Positions 15,177 through 24,163 of a stretch of DNA of 64,000 nt are shown one piece after another (position 1 is the stretch's first letter; every line of letters begins with the position of its first letter). The notes under the pieces are model-generated. The model had not been told where the DNA came from and made no database searches. It saw only the letters and a list, made by a program, of their open reading frames with translations. Both the position numbers and the translations under genes were made by a program. Origin of the DNA: Haloechinothrix halophila YIM 93223 (lineage in GTDB: Bacteria > Actinomycetota > Actinomycetes > Mycobacteriales > Pseudonocardiaceae); NCBI RefSeq assembly GCF_000504245.1, contig NZ_KI632509.1:929723-993722 (forward strand), read 5' to 3'.

Positions 15177-16265
15177 CTACTTACGCAGCAGGTAGAATCG
15201 CCAGAAGTCGTTATCGATGTCCAAAACCTCGGAGTCGGTGTAGCCCGCTTGCCGCGCCCAGCGCAGCACCGTCGGCGTGCGCAGGACGGTGCCGCTGACC
15301 TCGACCGGGTCCTCGGCGATTGTCGCCGCGACACAGTGCAGCACACTCCATCCGAACTGGAAGCGCTCCATGAGGTCGGCCGGTGCCGTCAGCTGGTCGC
15401 CGACCCGCTCATCGCCGATAAGCACCGCGCCGTCTTCAGCGAGCACGGATCTCGCGGCCCGCAGTGCGCCGACCGGGTCGCCCATGTCGTGCAACGTCTC
15501 GAACATCATCACCAGGTCGTAGGTATCCTCCGCCTGGACCTGAGCCGCATCGCCGACAACGAACGTGACGCGATCGGCCACACCAGCCTCTGCCGCGATT
15601 TCGCGCGCCTGCGCGACCGATGCTTCGTCCAGGTCAACGCCGACGACGCTAGCCCTGGGGAACGCTTTCGCCAGCGCGATGCTGGAATGGCCGATGCCGC
15701 AGCCCAGGTCGAGCACCTTCGCCGTCGGTGCACTCCGCAGCCGCTGTTCGACCGTGGGTGCCGCCGCGATCCAGTCCGCCAACTCGTTCACGAACATCGG
15801 GCGGTTGACACCGGCGATGCCCTCACGGATGTCGATTCCGTACGCCTCGTACGGCACGCCGCCGCCGGTGCGGTAGGCCTCAAGAAGCTGTGGCAGGACG
15901 CTTGTGCATCCGGCGAACATCCTGGTCAGCGGTGCGACGTGGAAGGGACTGTCCGGGTCGGTCAGCACCTCGGCGTTGTGCTCGGCCAACCGGTACCTCC
16001 GCTGCTCCGGTTCTACGCCCGGGTTGTCGCAGTCGATGTAGCCAGCGGCTGCTTGCTGCGACAGCCACTCGCTCGCGTATCGCGTCGCGATGCCCGCCCG
16101 GTCCGCGAGGTCGCGCTCGGTGGCGCCATCCGTGGCCGCGAGTGCGTGGTAGAGGCCGAGCTTGACGCCGAGGTAGACGCTGAGTGTTTCCATCGACCGA
16201 GTGACGTCTTCGAGCAACCGCTCCGCGAACGCCTCGCGTGGATCGGTCTCGGTAATCGCAGTCAT
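15177..16265 (-). CDS. SAM-dependent methyltransferase with N-terminal winged helix (Rv2258c type)
   Basis: 362 residues. The N-terminal ~100 residues form a winged-helix dimerisation region (SVYLGVKLGLYHAL, then LADRAGIATRYASEWL). The methyltransferase domain follows: motif I VLDLGCGIGHSSIAL near residue 185, the acidic end of strand 2 in VVGVDLDEASV, and FVVGDAAQ. Rv2258c-like enzymes methylate small molecules; the substrate is not known here. The ATG at 16265 is followed by a Thr/Glu-rich start. It is divergent from the SARP regulator at 16456, which could control it; a GTGTACAC palindrome (16354-16361) lies between them. Confidence 0.87.
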   Translation of the reverse strand: MTAITETDPREAFAERLLEDVTRSMETLSVYLGVKLGLYHALAATDGATERDLADRAGIATRYASEWLSQQAAAGYIDCDNPGVEPEQRRYRLAEHNAEVLTDPDSPFHVAPLTRMFAGCTSVLPQLLEAYRTGGGVPYEAYGIDIREGIAGVNRPMFVNELADWIAAAPTVEQRLRSAPTAKVLDLGCGIGHSSIALAKAFPRASVVGVDLDEASVAQAREIAAEAGVADRVTFVVGDAAQVQAEDTYDLVMMFETLHDMGDPVGALRAARSVLAEDGAVLIGDERVGDQLTAPADLMERFQFGWSVLHCVAATIAEDPVEVSGTVLRTPTVLRWARQAGYTDSEVLDIDNDFWRFYLLRK

Positions 16266-16455
16266 GCCAGAACTCCTTTGTGTCGCCTCTCATCCGTACG
16301 AAGCCACGGTCGCGCGCGGCGATCACCGCTGGCGTACAACCGGAGTTCTCGTCGTGTACACGGTCTGTACTCGATGTCGATTAGGGTGTTCAATGTCCGT
16401 TCGACAGCGTGGCTGATGCTGTTACCGGACGCAGCAGAGGCGCACCGGGAGGACA

Positions 16456-19320
16456 ATGACGCGCGTGCCCTCAGAGGTGGAGTTTGGCGTCCTCGGGCCG
16501 ATCGAGGTCAGAGTCGATGGGCGCCCACTGGCGTTACACGGGACGCGACAGCGAGCAGTGCTCACATCGCTGTTGTTGCGCAGTGGCACCGTCGTGCCGC
16601 TTGACCGGCTCGTCGACGACGTCTTCGGCGAACAACCGCCTGACGACGCACGCAACGCGGTGCAGACCTACATCGCCAGACTGCGCAAAGCCCTGGGGCC
16701 AGCGGCGCGGTTGGTGGTCACACGGTCACTCGGCTACCAGCTCGACATCCCTGATGACGCCATCGACGCCTGTCGGTTCGAAGCACTGTGCACTAAAGAA
16801 AGCACTGCTCTGGAAGATGTCGACGCGGCGCTCGCGCTCTGGCGGGGACCTGCATATGGGGAATTCGCGGACGGTTTCGCGCGGGGCCACGCACTGCGGC
16901 TGGCGGAACTGCGCCTCGCGGCGATCGAAGACAGGGCGGAACTGCTGCTCGACGCTGACCGGGCGACAGACGCCGTGTCCTCGCTAGAGGCTCTCATCGA
17001 CGAGGCTCCGTGGCGGGAACGTGCGGTCACGCTGCTGGTCACCGCGCTCGCGCGACAGGGGCGCACCGCCGACGCGCTGGCCGCATACCGCGCCTACCGG
17101 GACCGCATCAGGGACGACCTTGGCCTCGACCCGTCACCGGAAATTCGAGCGCTGGAACAACAGGTGCTCAACCGTGACGTGAGTAGTGCACCGAAACCAG
17201 AGCCCCGCTCTCTCGTGCCCGCGCGGACGACGACCTTCCTTGGGCGAGACGACGAACTCGACGCCGTCGCACACGCGTTGGGGCCGGGCAGGGTGGTCAC
17301 CTTGGTGGGACCTGGCGGTGTCGGCAAGACCCGTATCGCCGCGGAGGCGGCTGAGGCCGAGCACGACGTGTGGTGGGTGGACCTTGCCGCGTTGCAGGAC
17401 GACGCTGCGCTGCCTCGTGCCGTCGTCGATGCGATCGGGCTAGACGTCCAGCCTGGCGACACCGGCATCGACACGCTGCGCGGCTGGCTGCGCACGGCCG
17501 ACGGCCTGCTGGTGCTGGACAACTGCGAGCACCTGCTTGGCGGGACGTCGGCGCTGGTAGACGAGGTGCTCGCGGTGCCGTCGCGGGCGCGGCTGCTCGC
17601 GACAAGCAGGCAGCGCATCGGCGTCGCGGCGGAAGACGTGCTGGCGGTCGGCCCGCTGCGGCTGCCGGAACCCGGCGAACCGGAGGATGTCGCACCCGCC
17701 GTCCAGCTGTTCCTTGACCGTGCCCGCGCCGTGAATCGGCCCGCGGAGCCGCGTCTGCTGCGCCGGATCGCCGAGCTGTGCCGCGCCCTCGATGGCCTGC
17801 CCCTCGCGATCGAACTCGCCGCCGCACGGGTCGGCACGCTGACCGTGGACGACCTCGCCGACCGGCTCGACGCCCGGTTCGAGCTGCTCAGGGGCGCACG
17901 TGACCGGGCGCGGCACAACACACTCGAAGGCGTCGTCGACTGGTCGTTCGACCTGCTCACCGAGGAGGAACAGTTGCTGTTCCTGCGGCTCTCGGTGTTC
18001 GCCTCGGCGTTCGACCTCGCGGCGGCCGAGGCCGTCGTCGCGGACGCCGACCTGCCCGCGAGCCGCGTCGCGGACCTCGTCGCCCGGCTGGCCGATCGCT
18101 CGATGCTGACGCGGCCGGGGACCTCTGGCGTCGGCAAATACCGGATGCTGGAGACGTTGCGGCACTACGCCAGCTCACGGTTGCCTGACGCCGCGCGGGA
18201 CGAACTGCGGCGACGGCACGCGGAGTTCCTGACGACCTTCGCTGAGCGCGCCGAGGCCGGGCTGAACAGTGACGACGAGGCCGCGTGGGCGCGTGCGGTC
18301 GAGGGCTGGCTGAGTGACCTGCGCGCGGCCTGGCGCTGGGCGAGTGAGGCGCGGCCCGGCCTCGCGGTGCGGCTGGCCGCTGCGCTGATGTGGTTCGGCT
18401 ACTGGCGGCTGCGGGCCGATGTGCTCGCCTGGGGCGAGTGGGCGGCGCGGGAGGTGCCGTCGCACCCGCGTCTGCCACAGGTTTATGCCGCCGCGGCGCA
18501 CGCGGCGTGGTTCGGCGGCAAACTGGACTTCGCGCGTGAGCTGGCCCGACGTGGCATCGACGTCGCTGGCGGCGAGCAGGCCCCAGCCGCCGCGGCCGCG
18601 CTCAACGCGCTTGGGGACATCGAGCTACTCAGCGGTGCCTTGGACGACGCGCTGCCCGCCTACACGAGTTACGCCGCGCTGAGCGAGCGGACTGGAGATG
18701 CCGTCGGGTATGCGTTCGGCCGGGCGAACACCGCGTTGGTACTGGCCTACGCCGGTGACGTTCAGGCTTCCGCCACCGCTGCGGATGCCGTTGCGGCCGC
18801 CTACCGGGCGGCCAACCCGACCGTGATCGCGTTCGCCCTGTTCGCGCAGGGCGAGGCGCTGGCTGACGATGATCCGGACCGCGCATCGACCGCGCTCGCC
18901 GAAGCCCGCTCGGTCGCGGCCGACGTCGGTAATCCGTTCGTATCCGGTGTCGCGCTGACGGCGTCGCTCGCGTTGAGTGGACGCCGTGGTGAGCCCGCGG
19001 AGGCGTTGGCGCTGTTCCGGCACGCCGTCGAGCACTGGCAGCGCACCGGCAACCGCACGTTGATCGTGACGACGTTGCGCAACCTGGTGATCCTGCTCGC
19101 GCGGACCGGGCGCGACCTACCCGCCGTCGAGCTGGCTGCCGCGCTGGAGCACACCGCGCACGCCAGGACGTATGGCGTCGAGGCACAGCGCATCGAGACC
19201 GCGCTCGCGGCCGTGCGACAGCGCCTTGGCGACGATGCTTACGCCCGTGCGTGGGCTTCCGGGGCGTGCCGGAGCCTGGACGCTGCGGCTGAGCACGCCG
19301 CCGCGATCCTGCGGGCATAG
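16456..19320 (+). CDS. AfsR/SARP-family regulator (BTAD-NB-ARC-TPR)
   Basis: 954 residues. An OmpR-type winged helix comes first (about 1-95: EFGVLGPIEVRVDGRPL, then AVQTYIARLRKALG). A bacterial transcriptional activation domain follows (about 97-240, ending GLDPSPEIRALEQQVL). The NTPase has Walker A GPGGVGKT near residue 285 and a Walker B-like LLVLDNCEHL, then a long helical repeat C-terminus. Such proteins activate secondary-metabolite or stress genes, with ATP hydrolysis gating DNA binding. No biosynthetic cluster is adjacent, so it is an orphan that may act on the divergent methyltransferase or elsewhere. GGGAGGAC precedes the ATG. Confidence 0.9.
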   Translation: MTRVPSEVEFGVLGPIEVRVDGRPLALHGTRQRAVLTSLLLRSGTVVPLDRLVDDVFGEQPPDDARNAVQTYIARLRKALGPAARLVVTRSLGYQLDIPDDAIDACRFEALCTKESTALEDVDAALALWRGPAYGEFADGFARGHALRLAELRLAAIEDRAELLLDADRATDAVSSLEALIDEAPWRERAVTLLVTALARQGRTADALAAYRAYRDRIRDDLGLDPSPEIRALEQQVLNRDVSSAPKPEPRSLVPARTTTFLGRDDELDAVAHALGPGRVVTLVGPGGVGKTRIAAEAAEAEHDVWWVDLAALQDDAALPRAVVDAIGLDVQPGDTGIDTLRGWLRTADGLLVLDNCEHLLGGTSALVDEVLAVPSRARLLATSRQRIGVAAEDVLAVGPLRLPEPGEPEDVAPAVQLFLDRARAVNRPAEPRLLRRIAELCRALDGLPLAIELAAARVGTLTVDDLADRLDARFELLRGARDRARHNTLEGVVDWSFDLLTEEEQLLFLRLSVFASAFDLAAAEAVVADADLPASRVADLVARLADRSMLTRPGTSGVGKYRMLETLRHYASSRLPDAARDELRRRHAEFLTTFAERAEAGLNSDDEAAWARAVEGWLSDLRAAWRWASEARPGLAVRLAAALMWFGYWRLRADVLAWGEWAAREVPSHPRLPQVYAAAAHAAWFGGKLDFARELARRGIDVAGGEQAPAAAAALNALGDIELLSGALDDALPAYTSYAALSERTGDAVGYAFGRANTALVLAYAGDVQASATAADAVAAAYRAANPTVIAFALFAQGEALADDDPDRASTALAEARSVAADVGNPFVSGVALTASLALSGRRGEPAEALALFRHAVEHWQRTGNRTLIVTTLRNLVILLARTGRDLPAVELAAALEHTAHARTYGVEAQRIETALAAVRQRLGDDAYARAWASGACRSLDAAAEHAAAILRA

Positions 19321-19398
19321 CCGCGAGTCGCACCGTATCCCGCGCGAGCCGCACCTTATTGGCCGCGAGTTCCCTGTTCCGAAACCGCGAGTTCCGCG
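19321..19398. repeat. GCGAGT-type intergenic repeat copies
   Basis: The gap between the SARP gene and the convergent lipoprotein gene is made of short direct copies of CCGCGAGT(C/T)CC-like sequence (19321, 19362 and 19384 regions) with related GCGCGAGCCGC. The same element family occurs at 24651-24750 and 38770-38820. No gene is visible here. Confidence 0.6.
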
Positions 19399-19399
19399 A

Positions 19400-19906
19400 T
19401 CAGGTCTCGATACGGACGCGGTGCCGCTCCGGCTGTCCCGATTCGTCCGCGGCGCGGACCAGGCTGACCGTTCGCCCTGCGAGCATGTGCTGTTTGCTGC
19501 CCGAGTGGTAGGTGAAGTCGCCCGCTGCGCGTTGTCCGCTGGCCGTGGTCAGCACGATCTTGAGGTGCGTGATCGGTCCGACTAAGCACTGTTTGCCCGG
19601 TGGGCAGGTGTCTTCAACGCGCTCGCATTCGATCGCGATCGTCGCTCCGTCCGCCAACGTCGCTCGTTCGCCGAGGGCGAGGTCCACGGTCCCGTCCGAT
19701 GCCACGCTGCCGACGTCGGCAAGGCGTTCGGGACACTTCCACCCGGTGTTGTCAGCGGTGGGAGTCCCACGTGTCGGTGTATTCGTGGTCCGGCTGGGCT
19801 CGCGCGGCTCGGCGGCTTGGGCGCAGGCCAGCACCACGAACGCCGCGACACCGCACAGCGCAAGCAGTCGGACGCCGCGCACCCACTCAACCGGGACGAT
19901 CTTCAC
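19400..19906 (-). CDS. Putative lipoprotein, unknown function
   Basis: About 168 residues from a GTG at 19906. A hydrophobic signal (VRLLALCGVAAFVVLACAQA) carries a lipobox ending VLAC, so a membrane-anchored exported lipoprotein is likely. A Thr/Pro-rich linker follows, then a domain with four Cys (WKCPERL, ECERVEDTCPPGKQC) and a predicted beta-rich end (GDFTYHSGSKQHMLAGRTVSL). I do not recognise the family. The start is uncertain: the GGGGGG before 19906 is very close to the GTG and other GTGs follow within 20 codons. It is downstream of the beta-lactamase-like gene on the same strand but separated from it by a strong hairpin. Confidence 0.65.
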   Translation of the reverse strand: MKIVPVEWVRGVRLLALCGVAAFVVLACAQAAEPREPSRTTNTPTRGTPTADNTGWKCPERLADVGSVASDGTVDLALGERATLADGATIAIECERVEDTCPPGKQCLVGPITHLKIVLTTASGQRAAGDFTYHSGSKQHMLAGRTVSLVRAADESGQPERHRVRIET

Positions 19907-19927
19907 ACCCCCCAGCCTAAGCGCCGC

Positions 19928-19976
19928 GAGCGGGGGATACGACGCACGGGAAGCCCGGACGTCGTATCCCCCGCTC
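19928..19976 (-). terminator. Long 17-bp-stem hairpin
   Basis: Two perfectly complementary 17-bp arms (19928-19944 and 19960-19976) each contain GGGGGATACGAC or its complement, and the loop holds a second small CGGG/CCCG stem. It lies just after the stop of the serine hydrolase gene (minus strand). A terminator is the simplest reading, but no T-run follows and the stem is unusually long. Confidence 0.6.
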
Positions 19977-19983
19977 CGTGGCG

Positions 19984-21426
19984 TTAGCCCGCTGGCACCC
20001 AGGCGTCGTCGAACGCCGTGGCCAGCACGCCACAGGTGGAGCCGTAGTCGCCGCCCGAGGAGTTGATCACCAGCGAGGCGTCGACGTGGATCGGGAACGA
20101 CAACACGCAGCTGGTCATCGCGCCGGTGCTGATACCCCACGCGCCGTTGTGCCCGTAGTAGGTGCCATGCTCGCCGCCCACCGTCTGTAGCCCGAGCTTG
20201 CCGTCGCGCATCAGGTCGCGGGTCGCTGGCGACAGCAGCTCATCGGTGTAGCGCAGGTGCGAGAAGAACCCCGTCAGATCGTTCGCCGACAGGTAGTAGC
20301 CGTACCCACCGCAACCCGCGACGTACGACTCGGTCTGCCAGCCGGATGCGTCGTCGTACGGGAACCGGTACAGCACCGTCGCGTCCGAATCGGACGGTGC
20401 GCAGCTACCCGTCACGCCGACGCTGGCGAACAGGTCTTCCATGTGGTCGTTGAAGATCTCGGCGGTCAGCTCGTCCCACTGGGCGGCGAGCGGGACGGAG
20501 AAGTCATAGCCGGGCACCTCGGTGTCCAGCAACATCGCGGGCAGCATGATGCGGAAGATGCCGAAGTTCATGTTCGCGTACGAATACGACGTGCTACCGA
20601 GGTCCTGCTCAACGGCGATTTTGATGTTGTCGTAGGCCGCGGTGACCTTGCCGCCCTTTCCAGTGGCGGTTTCGTAGTTCTGCCTCAGCCCGCTGGTGTG
20701 CGTCATGAGCTGCTGGAACGTCAGCTCGGCGACGCCGTCGCCCGGCTCCCAGGTGCCTGGCAGCCATGGCCCGATCTGGTCATCGACGTCGATGCCTTTG
20801 TCCGCGAGGACGCGCAGTGCGGCGACTGTCGTGATCGGCTTGCTCACGCTGGCAACGGTGATGTCCTTCATGGCGGACTGCGGCACCGGCCCGCCGTCCG
20901 CCGCCGTGCGCGCAAGGCCGACGCCGCCCTGCCGGGACAGTTGGCCTGCCTCGCCGATGGCGTACGCGAAGCCGACCGTTTCACCCTGCAGCGTGACCTT
21001 GATGTTCTGCTCGAATACCTCGACGTCGAACACCTCGGTGGTCGACGGGTCTTTCAGCGAGCCGGGACCGCCGGGGGTGATGGCCTGTCCATCACCGATG
21101 GTCAGCTGCTCCGGTTCGGCCGCCGCACCGCGTTCGTCCAGTGGTGCGTGGTCAGCCTCGGCGAGGAGCCGTGTGTAGCTGGCGGGCAGTTCAGGGTGTT
21201 GTGCGGGGCGTCTGTGCTGCGTCTGGGGTCGCGAAGCCGCCTTTCGCTCCGGCTGGGGCTCACCAGAAGGGCTGGTGCTCGACGGAGCGGAGGGCGGTGT
21301 AGCGGCTGCGGCGGCGTCGCGGACGTCGTCGTTCACGGAGCCGGTGGTGCATGCGGTGCTTGCCATGAAGGCGATGGCGAGCGCCGCGGTCGCATACCGG
21401 AGGTGGGACGGTGTGGTGTGGGACAT
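19984..21426 (-). CDS. Exported serine hydrolase, class C beta-lactamase/DD-peptidase fold
   Basis: 480 residues. A lipoprotein signal peptide ends in ASTAC (Cys26) and a Ser/Pro/Glu-rich linker of about 100 residues follows. The catalytic SxxK is Ser193-Val-Ser-Lys196, the second motif is Tyr-Ala-Asn (SYANMNFG), and HTSGL and a late GHNGAWG are the positions equivalent to the third box. Proteins of this fold include beta-lactamases, DD-carboxypeptidases and esterases; sequence alone does not decide. The HNG in place of HTG is a small deviation. It would act at the outer face of the membrane. The ATG at 21426 has GGAGGAC-like sequence upstream. Confidence 0.85.
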   Translation of the reverse strand: MSHTTPSHLRYATAALAIAFMASTACTTGSVNDDVRDAAAAATPPSAPSSTSPSGEPQPERKAASRPQTQHRRPAQHPELPASYTRLLAEADHAPLDERGAAAEPEQLTIGDGQAITPGGPGSLKDPSTTEVFDVEVFEQNIKVTLQGETVGFAYAIGEAGQLSRQGGVGLARTAADGGPVPQSAMKDITVASVSKPITTVAALRVLADKGIDVDDQIGPWLPGTWEPGDGVAELTFQQLMTHTSGLRQNYETATGKGGKVTAAYDNIKIAVEQDLGSTSYSYANMNFGIFRIMLPAMLLDTEVPGYDFSVPLAAQWDELTAEIFNDHMEDLFASVGVTGSCAPSDSDATVLYRFPYDDASGWQTESYVAGCGGYGYYLSANDLTGFFSHLRYTDELLSPATRDLMRDGKLGLQTVGGEHGTYYGHNGAWGISTGAMTSCVLSFPIHVDASLVINSSGGDYGSTCGVLATAFDDAWVPAG

Positions 21427-21638
21427 GAGGTCCTCCTTTGCTTGCTGGATGAAGCAAGGAGGCGTTCGCGTACCGCGAAGTCACACAATTTCCCCGCGAA
21501 TGGTGCCAACGGCGGGGCAAAAACTACGCAGCAGCGTCGTAGCCGGTGATTCCAGTCATGACACCGCCGCGAAGCACTGAGGATGGCGTCGGATCCGCAT
21601 ACGATCGCCCACGACGTACCCCGAACCCCAGGATGTGG

Positions 21639-22070
21639 ATGCTGTCCCGTCGACGTCTGATGCTTGTCGCCGTCCCCCGCCGGGGTGTGGTGGCGGCACT
21701 CGTCGTCCTCGCGGCGGCGGCGCTGACCTGGCATCTGCTGGGACCGCACTTCGCGCACGCCTCCGGTGGCCACGGCGAGCCGGTCCTGGCATCTGAACAA
21801 CATCACGACCAATCCGAACACCACGACGAATCCGAATACCCGGACGACAAGCACTGCGAAGACGCCGAACCGTGCCCCGGCGATGGACACACCGGCACAT
21901 GCGGCTACCTGCTGCAGCAGGACAACGAGGACCAGGTCGCGCCAACGGTCGACGCGGTGTGGCATGTCTGTGGTCACCCGGGCCGCACACCGTTCACCCA
22001 GGACGCCGGTTCGCAACGCAGCAGGGCGCCACCGGATCCGGTTTGTGAGCTCCAGGTCATTCGTGTCTGA
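21639..22070 (+). CDS. Small His/Asp-rich exported protein (DUF6153-like)
   Basis: About 143 residues. A basic start (MLSRRRLMLVAV) leads into one hydrophobic segment (GVVAALVVLAAAALTWHLL), then an exported region dense in His, Asp and Glu (EQHHDQSEHHDESEYPDDKH) with six Cys after it. This resembles DUF6153-type actinobacterial proteins, probably metal-binding. The start is uncertain: ATGs at 21633, 21639 and 21660 are in frame; 21639 has AGGA at proper distance. The next gene also ends in a His-rich tail, suggesting a metal-related pair. Confidence 0.65.
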   Translation: MLSRRRLMLVAVPRRGVVAALVVLAAAALTWHLLGPHFAHASGGHGEPVLASEQHHDQSEHHDESEYPDDKHCEDAEPCPGDGHTGTCGYLLQQDNEDQVAPTVDAVWHVCGHPGRTPFTQDAGSQRSRAPPDPVCELQVIRV

Positions 22071-22147
22071 TCGTCTGCCCGGTCACAGGCTGTCCGAATG
22101 ACCGCAGCGACGACCGTGTGTCGTCGCATCACGATCAAGGAACTCAC

Positions 22148-22840
22148 ATGCACCGTGAAACCAAGACCGATACCAGGCTTGCCGTCCTCCTTGCCGCGTT
22201 CGCCTCGATCGGGGCAGGAGCTATCCACGTCGCCGTCGTCCCGAACCACTGGCAGGAATGGCCGCTGTCCGGCGTGTTCTTCGCCGGCTTGGCGGCGTTC
22301 CAACTGGGCTGGGCCGCCGTGATCATCCGCTGGCCTCGGCCGACCATCCTCGGCATCGGCCTGGTCGCGAATCTCGGCGCGATGATCCTGTGGGCGGTCA
22401 GCCGCGTCTGGGGTGTCCCGTTCGGCCCGCACGCTGGCGTCCCGGAAGCGGTCGGCGCGCCCGGCGTGCTGACGATGGTGCTTGAGGCGAGCATTCTGCT
22501 CGGCGTGACATGGAGCCTGCTGCCGAGGCACCGCAGTGCGCTGCTCACTACCGGTGGGTACCGCTTCGCGGTGACCGGCGCCGCGCTGGCGATGCTGATG
22601 TTCATGGCGTCAGGCGTCATCACCGGGCTGGAACACACCCACAGCGGAGCCGAGGGGCACCACGGGCCGAACGAGTCGAGCCAGCACGATGGTGACCCCC
22701 CGAAGCAGTCGCCGAAACCGGAGCCGTCCCGGCCCAACCAGCCCGCGGAGCCGACGCAGCAGGCGCCGACGCCGACGACGCAGCCGCCCGCCGAGGGCAG
22801 CTCAGATCACGATGACGGCGATGACCACAGCCACGGGTAA
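22148..22840 (+). CDS. Multi-pass membrane protein with His/Asp-rich C-terminal tail
   Basis: 230 residues. Five or six hydrophobic segments occupy residues 10-160 (for example LAVLLAAFASIGAGAIHVAV, GVFFAGLAAFQLGWAAVII, GLVANLGAMILWAV, FAVTGAALAMLMFMASGVI). A tail follows with EHTHSGAEGHHG, then Pro/Gln-rich sequence and a DHDDGDDHSHG end. His and Asp placement suggests metal coordination outside the membrane, perhaps copper or zinc. The ATG at 22148 has AAGGAACTCAC upstream. It follows the other His-rich gene by 77 bp on the same strand. Family not recognised. Confidence 0.7.
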   Translation: MHRETKTDTRLAVLLAAFASIGAGAIHVAVVPNHWQEWPLSGVFFAGLAAFQLGWAAVIIRWPRPTILGIGLVANLGAMILWAVSRVWGVPFGPHAGVPEAVGAPGVLTMVLEASILLGVTWSLLPRHRSALLTTGGYRFAVTGAALAMLMFMASGVITGLEHTHSGAEGHHGPNESSQHDGDPPKQSPKPEPSRPNQPAEPTQQAPTPTTQPPAEGSSDHDDGDDHSHG

Positions 22841-22936
22841 CTGTCAGCTGCCGACCTCCCGAGCGATGTACTGTCCGGCAGGGCCGCCGAGATCTGGCGG
22901 CCCACGGGTACGGAAACGATGATGTGGGGAGCGGGC

Positions 22937-23779
22937 ATGAAGCGGATCGGCGTGATCGGTGGCGGCACGATGGGGATTGGCGTCGCCTACGTCTTCGCGG
23001 CGGCGGGATGCGAGGTAGCGCTGGTCGAGCCGGACCAGGAGCAGGCAACGCGAGCTGCGGAGACGATCGCGCGACAGGCCAAACGCGCGGAGGAGAAGGG
23101 CAAGCTGGACACGACGTCCGCCGCGGTGGTGCCGGAGCGAGTGCGGATGCTCGGGGCGGTGACGGAGCTGTCGCCGGGGCTGGACCTGATCGTGGAGGCC
23201 GTCCCGGAACGTCTCGCGCTGAAGCGCGATGTGCTCGCCGAGGCGCAGCGGCGCGAGCCCGTGATGTTGGCGTCCAACACCAGCGGTCTCAGCATCGATG
23301 CGCTCGCTGAAGGTCTCGACCGGCCAGCCGACTTCCTCGGCATGCACTTCTTCAACCCGGTGTGGTCGATGCCGCTGCTTGAGATCGTGCGCGGGGCCGC
23401 GACGTCGGACGAGTCGGTCGACGCAGCTAGGGCCGCAGCCGAGCTGATCGGCAAGCAGACCATCGTGGTCCGCGACGTGCCCGGCTTCGCCACCAGCAGG
23501 CTCGGCGTCGCGATCGGGCTGGAGGCGATCCGGATGCTCGAAGAGGGTGTCGCCTCCGCGGCGGACATTGACCGCGCGATGGAACTCGGCTACCGGCACC
23601 CGATGGGCCCGCTGCGGCTGACCGACCTGGTTGGCCTCGATGTCCGGCTCGACATCGCCCGCCACCTCGCGGAAAGCCACGGCCCACGGTTCGAGCCACC
23701 GCGACTGTTGGTCGACAAGGTCGCCGCTGGTGAGACCGGCAAGAAGTCCGGCACGGGGTTCTACGACTGGAGCTCGTGA
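22937..23779 (+). CDS. paaH: 3-hydroxyacyl-CoA dehydrogenase (PaaH/FadB2 type)
   Basis: 280 residues. The NAD-binding motif IGVIGGGTMGIGVAYVFA is at the N-terminus. The catalytic region includes VEAVPERLALKRDVL, SNTSGLSIDALA and MHFFNPVWSMPLLEIV with the active-site His in MHFFNP. The C-terminal domain has VPGFATSRLGVAIGLEAI and HPMGPLRLTDLVGLDV. Such enzymes oxidise 3-hydroxyacyl-CoA. The position 1 kb before the phenylacetate genes favours 3-hydroxyadipyl-CoA, but 3-hydroxybutyryl-CoA is also possible. The ATG at 22937 has GGGGAGCGGGC upstream. The promoter lies in the gap after 22840. Confidence 0.85.
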   Translation: MKRIGVIGGGTMGIGVAYVFAAAGCEVALVEPDQEQATRAAETIARQAKRAEEKGKLDTTSAAVVPERVRMLGAVTELSPGLDLIVEAVPERLALKRDVLAEAQRREPVMLASNTSGLSIDALAEGLDRPADFLGMHFFNPVWSMPLLEIVRGAATSDESVDAARAAAELIGKQTIVVRDVPGFATSRLGVAIGLEAIRMLEEGVASAADIDRAMELGYRHPMGPLRLTDLVGLDVRLDIARHLAESHGPRFEPPRLLVDKVAAGETGKKSGTGFYDWSS

Positions 23780-23842
23780 CGCGACGAGTGTCGTTTCGCC
23801 CACGTCGGGCAGCGGGGCCTTGCGGGATCCGAGTTGATCTGT

Positions 23843-23861
23843 TGTGCTTAGGCTAACCTAA
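23843..23861 (+). promoter_or_regulatory. IdeR/DtxR iron box
   Basis: Nineteen bases ending in TTAGGCTAACCTAA match the IdeR consensus TTAGGTTAGGCTAACCTAA at 16 of 19 positions by eye. The box overlaps a TAATAT (23859-23864) that could be the -10 of the ferredoxin gene. Iron-loaded IdeR binding here would block transcription. Confidence 0.8.
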
Positions 23862-23892
23862 TATTCGAGTGAGTGAGGGGGTGGCACTGCCC

Positions 23893-24093
23893 GTGTACGC
23901 GTGTATCTGTGCCGCCGTGACGACGTCGCAAGTTGAGGCCACGATCCTCGCTGGAGCGCGCACCGTGTCCGAGATCGGCGAACGGTGCTACGCCGGCACG
24001 GGTTGTGGGAGCTGCGTCGAGCGCCTCGAAGAGCTCATCGAACAGTCAGAGCCCTCGTCGGAGAGTGTGGGGAAGCTGCAGCGAAGCGCCTGA
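23893..24093 (+). CDS. bfd: Bacterioferritin-associated ferredoxin (Bfd-like [2Fe-2S])
   Basis: About 66 residues beginning MYACICAAV from a GTG. The four cluster ligands follow the Bfd pattern: C-x-C near the N-terminus (YACIC) and C-x2-C in GCGSC, with an additional RCYAGTGC. Bfd reduces the iron core of bacterioferritin to release iron. The upstream iron box fits repression by iron and use under starvation. In-frame GTGs at 23869 and 23881 are alternatives, but 23869 would lie before the likely transcription start. It is followed 70 bp later by bacterioferritin. Confidence 0.85.
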   Translation: MYACICAAVTTSQVEATILAGARTVSEIGERCYAGTGCGSCVERLEELIEQSEPSSESVGKLQRSA

Positions 24094-24163
24094 GAACGTC
24101 TCCAGTTGTGACGCTGGTCATGCCCGAGTACGGTCCGGTAATTAGCCGGATCGGAGGTAGGTC

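Noticed and set aside
14994-16604. Long open frame on the + strand antisense to the methyltransferase
   Set aside because: High-GC shadow of the 15177-16265 gene; residues are Arg/Ala/Pro-rich and match no family, whereas the minus frame has clear SAM motifs.
15177-19320. Secondary-metabolite gene cluster around the SARP regulator
   Set aside because: Only one methyltransferase is adjacent; no synthase, tailoring set or exporter follows.
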